Shown piece after piece: positions 1 to 9,680 of a stretch of DNA of 64,000 nucleotides (position 1 is the first letter of the stretch; the number at the start of each line of letters is the position of its first letter). This stretch comes from Tolumonas auensis DSM 9187. Its GTDB lineage: Bacteria > Pseudomonadota > Gammaproteobacteria > Enterobacterales > Aeromonadaceae. The DNA is taken from positions 2,028,501 to 2,092,500 of the forward strand of contig NC_012691.1 in assembly GCF_000023065.1 (NCBI RefSeq), read 5' to 3'. Both the position numbers and the translations under genes were made by a program. Below the pieces are notes generated by a model. The model saw only the letters and a list, made by a program, of their open reading frames with translations, was not told where the DNA came from and made no database searches.

Positions 1-179
1 ACATTCTGACAGTGCCAGAATGGATATTTCGCCATGAATTCACATTCTGACACACTGATATTTTTTGACTCTTTAATCGGTGATTCCCCTGGAAAGAATC
101 TGACTTTTTCAAGAAACAGATCATTACTTGCATACAGAGGGCGTTCGCCTTCATAAAAGGTATTTTTAATGATATTCAT
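1..179 (-). CDS. DUF3737 family protein, N-terminal part (runs off the left edge)
   Basis: The reverse strand from an ATG at 179 stays open for 59 codons to the window edge. The residues fit the start of the DUF3737 family: an opening MNIIKNTFYEGERPLYAS, then a segment ending in KYPFWHCQN, which matches the family's conserved (R/K)YPFWH block. DUF3737 proteins are predicted right-handed beta-helices of unknown function. No strong Shine-Dalgarno sequence is visible. The gene lies directly downstream of the NepI-like exporter on the same strand, 30 bases from its stop codon, and could be co-transcribed with it. The rest of the protein lies outside the window. Confidence 0.7.
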   Translation of the reverse strand, partial: MNIIKNTFYEGERPLYASNDLFLEKVRFFPGESPIKESKNISVSECEFMAKYPFWHCQN

Positions 180-209
180 AAATAATCCGGTATTTGAATA
201 GGTAAGTAA

Positions 210-1415
210 TCAACTCATCGCTCTGACGGAATAACGCATCCGATAGGCAATAAAACTTAATGCCGCCGCGCATAGCAGGATAAAAGCACTGGTACTGAAC
301 GTTGTTTTGTAGCCATGATGATCATATAGAACGCCCCCGATACCAGCACCTAATGTGATAGCGAGTTGAATCACTGCAACCATCAGACCCCCACCTTGCT
401 CCATATCGTTGGGCGCAACGTTGGCAAGCCAGACAGACCACCCCACACATGCCGAAGTACCGATAAATCCCCATGCTGCCACGACCCAAATAGTCGAATA
501 CTCGTCAGAACCGAAAGAAATAAAGCCTAAACCAATCAGGCTCATGATAAACGGCCAGCCTATCAGGATCGGGAAAAGCGTTTTACTGAGTAACCGCCCA
601 ACAACGATGGTTCCGATAAAGCCGGTCACGCCTAAAACCAGCAGGGTAAAAGAGAGTCTGGATACAGTCATTCCGGTCACGGTTTCCAGAAATGGCCTCA
701 TATAAGTAGACAGAGAAAACTGCCCCATGAATAAACAGAGAATTGCAGCCATGCCGATCGAAAATTCCAGCCGGCCGAATAATTTGAACACATTCAATGA
801 AATAACCCGGATATGGATCGGCTTCATTGACGGAAAGGTTTTCATTTGCCAAATCAATGAAATAATAGCCAGTGGGACAATTGTAAAAAATGCTCCTCGC
901 CAGCCAATAGATTCCCCCAGAAAGCTGCCAACCGGAGCGGCAACTGTCGCTGCCAGTGCATTCCCCCCGTTCAGAATCGCCAGACCTTTCGGTAACGCTT
1001 CAGCAGGAAGTAGCCGCATCAGGGTCGCGGTTGAAAGTGACCAAAACCCGCCAATGACAATGCCCAGTAATGCCCGTCCTACCATCAGCACAAAATAATT
1101 TGGCGCAAAAGTGACCACAAAGCCGGATAAAATCATAATGAATGTGAGTGTGAGCATCACAACTCGCCGATCCATTGTGCGGGTGATCACAGCCACATAC
1201 AGGCTTGTGATAACAGCAAAAATACCCGAGACAGAGATGGTTTGTCCGGTTTGCCCTTCCGTCATCATCAAATCCGATGCAATCGGTGTTAACAGGCTGA
1301 CCGGCAGAAATTCAGAAGCTATCAGCACAAAAACACATAACGACATCGCAAAAACTGCGCCCCAATTGGCAGTTTCATCTTCAATCCGGGTATTTACAGT
1401 TGAATCTATCAGCAT
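210..1415 (-). CDS. nepI: MFS exporter, NepI-like (purine ribonucleoside efflux family)
   Basis: A 401-residue major facilitator protein with 12 predicted membrane segments and a short polar N-terminus. The segment around residue 37 (EFLPVSLLTPIA) and the following GRALLGIVIGGFW signature are typical of the DHA1 drug/nucleoside exporters, and the protein resembles E. coli NepI throughout. NepI exports purine ribonucleosides such as inosine through the inner membrane. The substrate here is inferred from similarity only; a general DHA1 drug exporter is the alternative. A DUF3737 gene follows on the same strand. Confidence 0.7.
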   Translation of the reverse strand: MLIDSTVNTRIEDETANWGAVFAMSLCVFVLIASEFLPVSLLTPIASDLMMTEGQTGQTISVSGIFAVITSLYVAVITRTMDRRVVMLTLTFIMILSGFVVTFAPNYFVLMVGRALLGIVIGGFWSLSTATLMRLLPAEALPKGLAILNGGNALAATVAAPVGSFLGESIGWRGAFFTIVPLAIISLIWQMKTFPSMKPIHIRVISLNVFKLFGRLEFSIGMAAILCLFMGQFSLSTYMRPFLETVTGMTVSRLSFTLLVLGVTGFIGTIVVGRLLSKTLFPILIGWPFIMSLIGLGFISFGSDEYSTIWVVAAWGFIGTSACVGWSVWLANVAPNDMEQGGGLMVAVIQLAITLGAGIGGVLYDHHGYKTTFSTSAFILLCAAALSFIAYRMRYSVRAMS

Positions 1416-1571
1416 AAAACAATTACCTGTTTTAAAATGGTCAAAGGCATCAAAAAATGACTAAAACACCGTCCTTTCAAGTTTTAAATTATTATTCTTT
1501 GCCATATGAAAATTAATTCTAAAATTACAATTTCACTATTCCAAAATACGAAATAATAGAAACAAGATGAG

Positions 1572-1598
1572 AAAAAAGCCATACAACTACGGTATTGA
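1572..1598. repeat. decayed copy of the 2700-2732 terminator
   Basis: The stretch AAAAAAGCCATACAA then CTACGGTAT matches the left arm and loop of the perfect terminator at 2700-2732, but the right arm has degenerated. It suggests that this short intergenic element was duplicated around the broken hydrolase gene, or that it marks the end of a lost gene. Confidence 0.4.
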
Positions 1599-1602
1599 TA
1601 AT

Positions 1603-1626
1603 AAAAAATCCCGTAAATACGGGTTA
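1603..1626 (-). terminator. terminator of the 48-aa gene
   Basis: CCCGT-AAAT-ACGGG forms a 5-bp GC-rich hairpin. Read on the minus strand it is followed by six T residues, as in an intrinsic terminator. It begins about 17 bases after the stop codon of the small gene at 1643-1789, which supports that gene being real. Confidence 0.6.
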
Positions 1627-1642
1627 TAAAATAAATCTATTT

Positions 1643-1789
1643 TTATTTACAGAGCCAGATCTTATCTTTGGTTTCAGCTTTCGTGATCACCGCACCTTTT
1701 GATTTGCGTTTTTCATGACGAATGAATAGTGAGTGAACACTGCAGAACCATAATAAAATAATGCCTGACCCATGACTTAGCCATTCCAT
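1643..1789 (-). CDS. small protein of 48 aa with one hydrophobic segment
   Basis: An ATG at 1789 opens a 48-codon frame ending TAA at 1643-1645. The product has a hydrophobic stretch near residues 9-23 (GIILLWFCSVHSLFI) and then a strongly basic tail (RHEKRKSK), so it could be a one-pass membrane peptide with a positive inside. An intrinsic terminator follows within 20 bases on the same strand. The ribosome-binding site is weak. I do not recognise a family; a remnant of a longer gene is possible. Confidence 0.4.
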   Translation of the reverse strand: MEWLSHGSGIILLWFCSVHSLFIRHEKRKSKGAVITKAETKDKIWLCK

Positions 1790-1926
1790 TTTATGGAATT
1801 ATCAATTCCCCAATAGAGGGGTAATCACCACTTTTATTCCATTATTTGTATATTATGATGACAGTCATTCCGGCCATGAAATTCCCCCATCTGGCGAAGT
1901 CGAGGATGAAACCATGTTTAAAATGA

Positions 1927-2688
1927 TTCGTTACACTAGCAATTGATCTTTCTTTCTGGAGCGAAAGCGCTGGTGAACCACGTAATGCAGTGTCTCCGGA
2001 TATCTATGCAGAAGATTTTAGTGCAGCCGTTGATTACCTTGGTACACGCCCATTTGTCGATCGAAATCAAATTGGTGTATTAGGTATTTGTGGTAGCGGT
2101 AGCTTCGCAATTAGCGCGGCCAAAATCGATCCCCGAATAAAAGCGATTGCAACTGTCAGCATGTATGACATGGGGGAAGTAAACCGGTCAGGTCTGACAC
2201 ATTACAAAGAATTTAAACCGATGACGGTTGAAGAACGCAAAGCTGTTTTAGCGGAAGCTGCAGAACAACGTTATGTTGAATTTACTGGTGGTAAAACCAA
2301 ATACACCAGTGGTACCACCCATGAAATCACAGCAGATACGCCAGCAATTCAACGTGAATTCTTTGATTTTTATCGTACACCACGCGGCGAATTCACACCG
2401 AAAGGTTCATCTTCTGAGCTAACCACACATCCTACATTAACGAGTGCTGTGAAGTTCGTTAATTTCTATCCATTTAACGGCATTGAATCAATTTCACCTC
2501 GCCCAATGCTGTTTATTGCCGGTGAAGATGCGCACTCAAGAGAATTCAGTAACGATGCATACAAACTTGCCGGTCAACCCAAAGAGCTTTATATCGTTCC
2601 TGGTGCAGGACATGTCGATCTTTATGACCGGGTCGATCTGATTCCTTTTGCGAAATTGACGTCTTTCTTTAAAGATCATCTGAAATAA
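1927..2688 (+). pseudogene. alpha/beta-hydrolase, 5'-truncated
   Basis: The frame can be read from 1927 (FVTLAIDLSFW, then GEPRN), preceded by a stop at 1924 with no start codon in between; the first possible start is a GTG at 1990. The sequence fits the dienelactone-hydrolase-like family COG1073. The strand before the nucleophile elbow, the elbow (GICGSGSFA), the acid region (LFIAGEDAHS) and the catalytic His near the C-terminus (PGAGHVDLYD) are all present. What is missing is the first 65-70 residues, including the oxyanion-hole region (usually a VVHPGGG-type motif). A product from the GTG would be 232 residues and probably inactive, so I call it a pseudogene. Confidence 0.7.
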
Positions 2689-2699
2689 GAATTGAATTA

Positions 2700-2732
2700 A
2701 AAAGCCATACAATTCCGGTATGGCTTTTTTCG
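2700..2732. terminator. bidirectional terminator
   Basis: AAAGCCATAC and GTATGGCTTT form a 10-bp stem with an A-run before and a T-run after, so it can work in both directions. It serves the NRAMP gene from the right and the hydrolase remnant from the left. Confidence 0.85.
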
Positions 2733-2735
2733 TTT

Positions 2736-3974
2736 TTAAGCAAATAGTTTTGGAATAGAAATAAATAAGGTGTAAATACCCATACCAGACATGAGCAGCG
2801 CGACAAAGCCACCGAATACCGCCATCCAGACCGGGTGTTTGTAATCACCGACAATGGATTTTTTGTAAGCAGCGATCAGCATTGGAATCAATGCCAGCGG
2901 CAGAATCAGACCATTCACAGCCCCCACCAGCACCAGAATTTTGACTGGTTTGCCCACCAGTGCGAACACCAGCGTCGAGAAAATGATGAAACCGATGATG
3001 ATCCATTTCTGATTGCGCTCAATGAAAGGACTGAATGAACGCATGAATGAGACTGACGTATACGCAGCACCAATGACTGAAGTCAGCGCAGCCCCCCACA
3101 TCACAATCCCGAAAATTTTATAGCCAACATTACCAGCGGCCAGTTGGAATACCGAAGCTGGCGGGTTGGCGGCATCAATTGTCAACCCCTTATACACAAC
3201 GCCAAGAACTGCCAGAAACAGTACCACACGCATAACCGAGGTGATCAGAATGCCGGAAACAGCACTACGGGTGACCTGACCCAATGCTTTCTGGCCGGAA
3301 ATACCCGCATCCAGCAAACGGTGACCACCCGCGAAGGTGATGTAACCACCCACCGTACCACCCACCAGCGTAATAATCGCCATGGTATCAATCTGTTCCG
3401 GCATAAAGGTTTTCTGTACCGCTTCACCAACTGGCGCACCAGCGCTGAACGCGACATAACAGGTCAGAACAACCATTACTACGCCAGCAATCTGAGCAAA
3501 GCGGTCCATTGCCATGCCCGCTTCTTTACTCAGGAAAATCCCCACGGCAATAGCAGCACTGATGATGGCTCCCGTCACCGGATCTATCCCCAGCATGACA
3601 TTGAGCCCCAAACCGGCTCCCGCCACGTTCCCAATGTTGAACGCCAGTCCACCCATCAGAATAAAGATCGCTACAACAGTTCCCAGTCCCGGCAGAACCA
3701 GATTTGCGACATCTTGCCCACGTTTTTCAGAAACAGCAATCACGCGCCAGATATTCAACTGCGCTCCTATATCCAACAAAATAGAAATCAGGATCGCAAA
3801 ACCGAAACTGGCACCCAACTGTGCGGTAAACACCGTAGTTTGTGTCAGAAATCCCGGCCCGATGGCGGATGTTGCCATTAAGAAAGCAGCACCGAGTAAA
3901 ATACTCCAGCTAATTTTAGGACGGGTAATAACCAGGCTATTATCCATGACAGCTTCATTGGTAGGTTCCATCAT
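2736..3974 (-). CDS. NRAMP-family transporter linked to 5-oxoproline genes (YcsG-like)
   Basis: A 412-residue membrane protein of the NRAMP/divalent-metal transporter fold, with about 11 helices and an opening helix containing GPGFLTQT. The canonical metal-binding DPGN of Mn/Fe NRAMPs is not seen at that place (GPGFL instead), so a metal substrate is not assured. It is the last gene of pxpB-pxpC-pxpA-NRAMP, 33 bases after pxpA. The same linkage exists in Bacillus subtilis (ycsF-ycsG with kipI-kipA), where YcsG-like proteins are suspected to serve the oxoproline/amino-acid pathway. Substrate is inference: 5-oxoproline, a related compound or a cation. Confidence 0.75.
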   Translation of the reverse strand: MMEPTNEAVMDNSLVITRPKISWSILLGAAFLMATSAIGPGFLTQTTVFTAQLGASFGFAILISILLDIGAQLNIWRVIAVSEKRGQDVANLVLPGLGTVVAIFILMGGLAFNIGNVAGAGLGLNVMLGIDPVTGAIISAAIAVGIFLSKEAGMAMDRFAQIAGVVMVVLTCYVAFSAGAPVGEAVQKTFMPEQIDTMAIITLVGGTVGGYITFAGGHRLLDAGISGQKALGQVTRSAVSGILITSVMRVVLFLAVLGVVYKGLTIDAANPPASVFQLAAGNVGYKIFGIVMWGAALTSVIGAAYTSVSFMRSFSPFIERNQKWIIIGFIIFSTLVFALVGKPVKILVLVGAVNGLILPLALIPMLIAAYKKSIVGDYKHPVWMAVFGGFVALLMSGMGIYTLFISIPKLFA

Positions 3975-4007
3975 ATGTCTCTCCCTGAACCGATAAAAAT
4001 AAGAAAA

Positions 4008-4763
4008 CTACATCGCTTTAATTTCCACGCCGGCCTGTAACAGCGCCGCTCTGACTTTGGTTGCAAAACTCAAGGCATGCGCCCCATCCCCATGAATACA
4101 GATGGTATCTGCATCCAGTGACACCCACTCCCCGGTGACTGCTTTGACGCGTTTTTCCGTCACCATGGTTAAAACCTGTTGTACCGCCTCTTCATCGGAT
4201 TGCAGCAATGCATTTGGTTGTGAACGTGACGTCAGCGAGCCATCAGCCTGATAGGTGCGATCAGCAAACACTTCACTGGCCACTCGTAATCCGGCATTTT
4301 TACCGGCCTGAATCAGCTGACTTCCGGCTAAGCCATACAGCACCAGTGACGCATCGATATCCCGTACCGCACGGGCAATCGCATCCGCCAATGCCTTATC
4401 TTTGGCTGCCATGTTATAAAGCGCGCCGTGCGGTTTCACATGATGCAGGGAAACACCGGCTGCTTTGGCAAAACCAGCCAGCGCCCCCACCTGATACACC
4501 ACCATGTCATAAGCTTCCTGCGCGGAAACCTGCATATTGCGACGACCAAAACCAACCAGATCCGGCAACCCCGGATGTGCTCCCAAGGCAACGCCTTGTG
4601 CTACTGCTGCTTCCAGTGTTTTGCGCATCACCGACGGATCTCCGGCATGAAACCCGCAGGCAATATTGGCCGAGCTGACCAGCGGCATAATCTGGGTATC
4701 AGTCCCCATCTGATAAATGCCAAAGCTCTCGCCCATATCACAGTTCAAATCTACCTGAGCCAT
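4008..4763 (-). CDS. pxpA: 5-oxoprolinase subunit A
   Basis: A 251-residue LamB/YcsF-family protein. The N-terminus [12 protein letters not shown] and the following [11 protein letters not shown] are family hallmarks and carry predicted active-site Asp and His residues. With PxpB and PxpC it forms the bacterial ATP-dependent 5-oxoprolinase that opens 5-oxoproline (pyroglutamate) to glutamate in the cytosol. The start is well set: an AGGAGG sits 8 bases before the ATG, and the stop of pxpC lies one base away, so translation is probably coupled. Confidence 0.95.
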   Translation of the reverse strand: MAQVDLNCDMGESFGIYQMGTDTQIMPLVSSANIACGFHAGDPSVMRKTLEAAVAQGVALGAHPGLPDLVGFGRRNMQVSAQEAYDMVVYQVGALAGFAKAAGVSLHHVKPHGALYNMAAKDKALADAIARAVRDIDASLVLYGLAGSQLIQAGKNAGLRVASEVFADRTYQADGSLTSRSQPNALLQSDEEAVQQVLTMVTEKRVKAVTGEWVSLDADTICIHGDGAHALSFATKVRAALLQAGVEIKAM

Positions 4764-4764
4764 C

Positions 4765-5712
4765 TCAATATCCTCCTGTTAAGGCCAGCGCAATGCGATC
4801 CAGATAGCGCTGCTGTTGAGCTTTCACGACAGCCGCTTCTTCACGTGTTACCCGCTTAAAATGTACAAAGGCACCGGGTCTGAGCTGTCCCAGTTTCCAC
4901 AAATCCGGCTGGATCACCGTTGCAATCCGCGGGTATCCGCCGGTCGCCTGTGCCTCCGCCGCCAGAATGATAGGCTGGCCATTTGGTGGCACCTGAATGA
5001 CACCGGGAAATACGCCGTGTGATAACAGATCGGTAGATTCCGTACGTCGCAATGTTTCCCCTTCCAGCCGGAACCCCATGCGGTTGCTGTCGGCAGTCAC
5101 TTTCCAGCCATGATTGAAAAATGCATCCTGTGTTGCGGAGGAAAACTGTTCCATCTCCGGGCCTGCTAATACACGGATCACCTGATTTAATACCGGTAGC
5201 AACACGCCACGGTTTTTCAGCTGTTTCGGGTGCTTTTTACCGATTGGCAGTAAATCACCCGCAATCAGCTTTCGGCCCTCCCAGCCACCGAACGCCCCCT
5301 GTACATCCGTCGATTTCGAACCCATCAAGACTGGCACATCTATTCCGCCCTCAAACGCAAGGTAGGCACACAAGCCGTTACGGGGCATGCCAATCACCAG
5401 TTCATCACCAGCACGGGCGCGTTTCGTCCAGCCCAGTAACACTGGTTTACCATTGAGGGTGGCGAAACATTCACAACCAGCCAGCGCAAACCAGATCTCT
5501 TTCAAAAACCGGATGCGGGTATTGCCGAACAGCAATTCCAATCCGGCCGCTTCTTCCGGATTTCCCACCAGCCGATTGGCGATTCGCAGTGACAAACTAT
5601 CCAAGGCGCCTGCCCGGCTGACGCCCTGATGACGGAATCCGCTTCTGCCCAGATCCTGCACAGTAACCAGCGGGCCTGCCTGCACGATCTCAATCAATTT
5701 TGAATCAGGCAT
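4765..5712 (-). CDS. pxpC: 5-oxoprolinase subunit C
   Basis: A 315-residue protein of the KipA / biotin-dependent carboxylase-like family ([20 protein letters not shown] near the start). It is part of the PxpABC 5-oxoprolinase complex. I choose the ATG at 5712, which lies inside the last codons of pxpB (ATGCCTGA overlap) with a GGAGG-type ribosome site, over an upstream in-frame ATG at 5733. The protein matches family length. Confidence 0.93.
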   Translation of the reverse strand: MPDSKLIEIVQAGPLVTVQDLGRSGFRHQGVSRAGALDSLSLRIANRLVGNPEEAAGLELLFGNTRIRFLKEIWFALAGCECFATLNGKPVLLGWTKRARAGDELVIGMPRNGLCAYLAFEGGIDVPVLMGSKSTDVQGAFGGWEGRKLIAGDLLPIGKKHPKQLKNRGVLLPVLNQVIRVLAGPEMEQFSSATQDAFFNHGWKVTADSNRMGFRLEGETLRRTESTDLLSHGVFPGVIQVPPNGQPIILAAEAQATGGYPRIATVIQPDLWKLGQLRPGAFVHFKRVTREEAAVVKAQQQRYLDRIALALTGGY

Positions 5713-6376
5713 GGCACACCTCCACCGCAACAAATTTCACCCGATCACCCGGCATCCAGAGCGATGGCTTGTCACGGGTCGGATCAAACAGCACCACATC
5801 GGTGTGCCCCAGGATCTGCCATCCTCCCGGCGAAGTTTTCGGATACACACCGGTTTGTGCTCCGCCAATGGCCACTGATCCGGCAGGCACCGCCTGTCGC
5901 GGTGATGCCCGGCGTGGTGTGGTTAACTGCTCCGGCATACCACCGAGATACGCAAACCCAGGCTGGAAACCGATAAAGAACACGGTGTACTCCGCTTCAC
6001 TGTGCAGCCGTACCACTTCTTCTGGTGTCAGGCCGGTATGCGCCGCAATATCACCAAGATCCGGGCCATATTCCCCGTCATAACACACCGGAATTTCAAT
6101 CACGCGACCTGCCTGTGCCGTCACATTGATGCTCTTCCATCCTGCCTGCAGTTCCTGCATCAGGGCTTCGCCATCCACCTGTGCTTCATCAAACTGCACG
6201 GTGAGATTATTCATTCCCGGCACAATTTCAGTGATGCCTGACCGCTGATGTAAAGCAGCGCCAAGCGCCCAGATCCGTTGCTGATGAGCCAGTGACACCG
6301 GCGCGGGTGCCTGTAATGTCACCGAATTTTCATTGACCCAATAAGTTTGAGCTGTGAACACTTTACTCAATTTCAT
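5705..6376 (-). CDS. pxpB: 5-oxoprolinase subunit B
   Basis: A 223-residue protein of the KipI / allophanate-hydrolase-subunit-1 family. Recognisable blocks are PGMNNLTVQF in the N-terminal half, the FQPGFAYLGGMP stretch and the C-terminal GGAQTGVYPKTSPGGWQ. It is the first gene of the operon pxpB-pxpC-pxpA-NRAMP. The start at 6376 (MKLSKVF) is preferred because GCGGAG lies just upstream; an ATG at 6397 is also possible. In Bacillus, KipI additionally inhibits kinase KinA; nothing here suggests that role. Confidence 0.92.
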   Translation of the reverse strand: MKLSKVFTAQTYWVNENSVTLQAPAPVSLAHQQRIWALGAALHQRSGITEIVPGMNNLTVQFDEAQVDGEALMQELQAGWKSINVTAQAGRVIEIPVCYDGEYGPDLGDIAAHTGLTPEEVVRLHSEAEYTVFFIGFQPGFAYLGGMPEQLTTPRRASPRQAVPAGSVAIGGAQTGVYPKTSPGGWQILGHTDVVLFDPTRDKPSLWMPGDRVKFVAVEVCHA

Positions 6377-6544
6377 TTCTCCGCGGCTACACAGCATCTT
6401 CCCCTGATACAGGCAAATTTAAGGCCATAGTTACAATTTATCGATAATTTATAGATATCATTGCAATGAAGTTTTAGCCAATCAACGACAAACTCCCTGC
6501 AAACCGGTCATGGTGATACACTGAAAAAAACGGAGGGAGCCGTT

Positions 6545-7057
6545 ATGTCTGATCACCCCATCAAAATCGTCTCGTCTTCGCATCTGGTCTCAGAGCGCGC
6601 AGGCGAACTCTCTGAATTCGAATTTGGCCTCACCGTGCTGAATAATGCCTTCAACCGCTGGATGGTGCGTTGTATGTCTGCGGCTGGTGAAAAAGAGATG
6701 ACTTCACTGGAAGTTCAGTTAATTCATCATGTTACGCACCGAAAAACCGCGAAAAAACTCGCTGATATCTGCTTTGTACTGAATATTGAAGATACACATA
6801 TCGCCTCTTACGCACTGAAAAAACTGGTCAAAATGGGCTATCTGGCCAGCGAAAAAATCGGCAAGGAAGTCTATTTTTCTGCCACCGAAAGCGGCGCAGC
6901 CCTGTGTGAATGCTATCGGGAAGTGAGAGAACGTTGTCTGATCGAAATTCTGCTGGAAACCGGCATCAGCAACGAAGACATCGGCAATACAGCACAGCTG
7001 TTGCGTATGCTGGCCGGGGTTTATGATCAGGCCGCCCGGGCAGGCGCGTCACTTTAA
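6545..7057 (+). CDS. winged-helix regulator (MarR-type, COG5631-like), probable regulator of pxp genes
   Basis: A 170-residue protein with a winged-helix DNA-binding region around residues 55-125 (KLADICFVLNIED, then ALKKLVKMGYLASEKIG, the recognition helix and wing). A good ribosome site (CGGAGGG) precedes the ATG. It is divergent from pxpB with 168 bases between the start codons, the usual arrangement for a local regulator of the oxoprolinase operon. Ligand unknown. Confidence 0.75.
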   Translation: MSDHPIKIVSSSHLVSERAGELSEFEFGLTVLNNAFNRWMVRCMSAAGEKEMTSLEVQLIHHVTHRKTAKKLADICFVLNIEDTHIASYALKKLVKMGYLASEKIGKEVYFSATESGAALCECYREVRERCLIEILLETGISNEDIGNTAQLLRMLAGVYDQAARAGASL

Positions 7058-7193
7058 ACATGCCAAAATGGTGCAAGCGCACCAATTCCACGCAAATTTC
7101 TGCTGAAATTTAGCCTGATATTCCGGTGAGATGGAGGTTAATTCATCTCACATGCTTATTTTTACTGTCATTTCCAATCATGGCACATCTATT

Positions 7194-7224
7194 GATGATT
7201 GATTGTTGAACAATCTTAATCATC
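7194..7224. promoter_or_regulatory. FadR/FCD-type GntR operator before the ABC operon
   Basis: TTGTTGAACAA at 7203-7213 fits the FadR-subfamily operator pattern TNGTNNNACNA exactly. It is the centre of a larger imperfect palindrome, with GATGATT on the left and AATCATC on the right. It lies 15 bases before the start of the binding-protein gene, and the same operon encodes an FCD-type GntR regulator (9664-10332), so autoregulation is likely. Confidence 0.65.
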
Positions 7225-7239
7225 GAAGGGAGTCATGCT

Positions 7240-8061
7240 ATGAAAGGAATGCATTTCGCGAAAAAGACAGCAACCATATTGGCTGCATTCGGTCTGGCCA
7301 GTTTTCTCAGCCAATCCGCATCGGCGTCGGAACCCCTGAAGATCGGTACCGACCTGACCTATCCGCCTTACAACTATCTGGAAGGAAAAGAAGCCGCGGG
7401 TTTTGATGCCGAATTCATGCGGCTGGTCGCTAAAGAACTCAACACGACACCCACATTCATGGATACCCGTTTCGCCAACCTGATCATGGGTGTGAATCTG
7501 AAGAAGTTTGATGTGATTGCTTCAACCCTCTATGTCACACCTGAACGTGCGAACCAGATTGAATATATCCCTTATATGAAAACCGGAGGCGTACTGCTGG
7601 CCCTGAAAGACGGCAGTTTCAAGCCACAAAAACCGGAAGATCTCTGCGGCAAAAAAGTCAGCTCCATTCAGGGTGCCGCCTGGATCAGCAAACTGAAAAC
7701 CGTTTCTGAAACCTATTGTGCAAAACAAGGGCTGGATGCCATTGACGTGCGCGAATTCCCAACCTCTCCGGAAGCCAGTCAGGCCGTTTTATCTCATGCC
7801 GTCGATGCTCAGTTTGAAGATGCGGGGGTTGCGAAAGTTGCTGCAGATAAATCAGGCAAGCTGGTGCTGACCAGCGAGATTATCTACCCGGTAGTGGTCG
7901 GTCTGGCAGTGAAAAAAGGCAATACCGCGCTGGTTGAAACCCTGAAAACCGCGATTGGCAAAGTCGAAACAACCGATGATTTCAAGGCGCTGCTGGCGAA
8001 ATACAGTGTGGCAACGCCGGATGATGCTGAAATCAAAGCTGCGCTGAACGGCACCCTCTGA
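7240..8061 (+). CDS. ABC transporter substrate-binding protein (SBP_bac_3, polar amino acid type)
   Basis: A 273-residue periplasmic protein with a cleavable signal peptide (KK, then a hydrophobic stretch to about residue 29, ASA at the end). The mature part opens with LKIGTDLTYPPYNY, a family-3 binding-protein start, and includes the GFDAEFMRLVAKEL block. Ligands of this family are amino acids, opines and related compounds. It is the first gene of an operon with a fused permease-ATPase, a GntR regulator and a DUF1989 protein. A stem-loop after the stop may raise its level relative to the membrane component. Confidence 0.88.
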   Translation: MKGMHFAKKTATILAAFGLASFLSQSASASEPLKIGTDLTYPPYNYLEGKEAAGFDAEFMRLVAKELNTTPTFMDTRFANLIMGVNLKKFDVIASTLYVTPERANQIEYIPYMKTGGVLLALKDGSFKPQKPEDLCGKKVSSIQGAAWISKLKTVSETYCAKQGLDAIDVREFPTSPEASQAVLSHAVDAQFEDAGVAKVAADKSGKLVLTSEIIYPVVVGLAVKKGNTALVETLKTAIGKVETTDDFKALLAKYSVATPDDAEIKAALNGTL

Positions 8062-8078
8062 TTTTCCCAAAGTAAAAA

Positions 8079-8096
8079 GCCCCTCATCTGAGGGGC
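8079..8096 (+). promoter_or_regulatory. intra-operon stem-loop
   Basis: GCCCCTCA and TGAGGGGC form a perfect, short-loop hairpin between the binding-protein and permease genes, without a T-run. Such elements commonly stabilise the upstream message or partly attenuate, giving more binding protein than transporter. Confidence 0.6.
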
Positions 8097-8117
8097 CTGA
8101 AAAGAAGGATTGTACGC

Positions 8118-9680
8118 ATGGAATTTGACTGGCCCTATCTGCTCAGCCTGTTTCAGAATCAGGATTTCTGGGACGCATCGTTGCTCGTTGTGGAACTGAG
8201 TGTCGCGACCTGGTTGGGCGGTATTGTGTTCGGCATGGTACTGGCACTGGCGAAACAATCTCACTATCGCCCACTAAGCTGGCTGGCCGGCAGCTATATC
8301 TGGCTGTTCCGCAGCCTGCCTTTGCTGGTTTTGATTATCTTTATCTATAACGTGCCGCAGTTTGTCCCATCAAGTTCTGACTTACTGTCGTCCCCGTTTA
8401 CTGCCGGTTTACTTGCCATGATCCTGAGTGAGTCAGCATATATTGCCGAAATTCACCGGGGCGGTTTGCTCTCTGTGCACAGAGGACAGACCGAGGCCGG
8501 ACGCGCCTTAGGCATGCGTTTTATCGGTATTCAGCGTCTGATCATTATTCCGCAGGCCTTTAAAATCGCGCTGCCTTCACTGGCGAATGAATTCGTGACC
8601 ATCGTAAAACTGACTTCGCTGGTGTCAGTGATTTCGCTGGCGGAGATCCTGATGGTTGGGCAACGTCTCTATACCCAGAATTTTAAGGTGATGGAAACTC
8701 TGCTCGCCGTTGCTTGTTATTACGTGCTGATCGTCACTGTGTTTGATCGCTTGATTGTCTGGCTGGAACATCACTTTGATGTCAACAAACGTATCGCCTT
8801 ACCAACGACTGAAACTGAAATCCTGTTGGCGCGTTCGATTTCTGTTACGCCACCAGCCAAAGCACAACGCAGCGCACCATCGGCACAGAGCAAACCGATC
8901 CTGTCTGTCATCGAAGTGCGCAAATCGTACGGCAGTAAAGAAGTACTGAAAGGCATTAACCTGCAGGTGCGTCCGGGTGAGGTAATTTCTGTGATTGGCC
9001 CATCCGGTTCAGGAAAAACCACGCTGATTCGTACCATAAACGGCATGGAAATGCTGACGGAAGGTCAGATCCGGATGCATGACAAACCCTTCCTGCATCC
9101 GACGAAAAATGGCCGGCCGGATGAGCATTATTACGAACATATTGATCGCATTGGCATGGTGTTTCAGGGCTTTTATCTCTTCCCGCATAAAACCGCACTG
9201 GAAAACGTCATGCTGGCACCGGCCTATCATCATCGTGGTTCTGAAGAAGACATCCGCCAGTTCGCTTTAGCGTTGCTTGATAAAGTGGGTCTGCTCGCGC
9301 ATGCCCATCAATATCCACATCAGCTCTCTGGTGGTCAGCAGCAACGTGTTGCCATTGCCCGTGCACTAGCAATGAAACCCGCCATCATGCTGTTTGACGA
9401 ACCCACTTCCGCGCTCGATCCAGAACTGGTCGGTGAAGTGCTGAAGGTTATTGAAGATCTGGCGAATGAAGGTATGACCATGATAATCGTCACGCACGAA
9501 ATGCAGTTTGCCTTCAAGGTTTCTGATCGGGTGATCTTTATGGAACAAGGCCAGATTACAGCCGCTGGTACACCAGCACAGTTACGCGAATCTGAAAACG
9601 AACGCTTGTGCCGCTTTCTGGCAAGCCAGCAGCATGCCCTGAATCAACTGGAGTTGACACAAGATGTCTCAGCAGCCTGA
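8118..9680 (+). CDS. fused ABC permease-ATPase for an amino-acid-type substrate
   Basis: A 520-residue fusion. Residues 1-225 are a HisMQ-type permease with about five helices and the coupling EAGRALGM motif. Residues 225-265 are a linker. From about 265 there is an ABC ATPase with Walker A (GPSGSGKTT near 294), Q-loop ([12 protein letters not shown]), signature LSGGQQQR near 405, Walker B ([12 protein letters not shown]) and the switch His (IIVTHE). Polar amino acid importers usually have these on separate chains, so the fusion fixes a 1:1 ratio and suggests a homodimeric transporter. The 3' end overlaps the GntR gene by 17 bases. Confidence 0.92.
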   Translation: MEFDWPYLLSLFQNQDFWDASLLVVELSVATWLGGIVFGMVLALAKQSHYRPLSWLAGSYIWLFRSLPLLVLIIFIYNVPQFVPSSSDLLSSPFTAGLLAMILSESAYIAEIHRGGLLSVHRGQTEAGRALGMRFIGIQRLIIIPQAFKIALPSLANEFVTIVKLTSLVSVISLAEILMVGQRLYTQNFKVMETLLAVACYYVLIVTVFDRLIVWLEHHFDVNKRIALPTTETEILLARSISVTPPAKAQRSAPSAQSKPILSVIEVRKSYGSKEVLKGINLQVRPGEVISVIGPSGSGKTTLIRTINGMEMLTEGQIRMHDKPFLHPTKNGRPDEHYYEHIDRIGMVFQGFYLFPHKTALENVMLAPAYHHRGSEEDIRQFALALLDKVGLLAHAHQYPHQLSGGQQQRVAIARALAMKPAIMLFDEPTSALDPELVGEVLKVIEDLANEGMTMIIVTHEMQFAFKVSDRVIFMEQGQITAAGTPAQLRESENERLCRFLASQQHALNQLELTQDVSAA

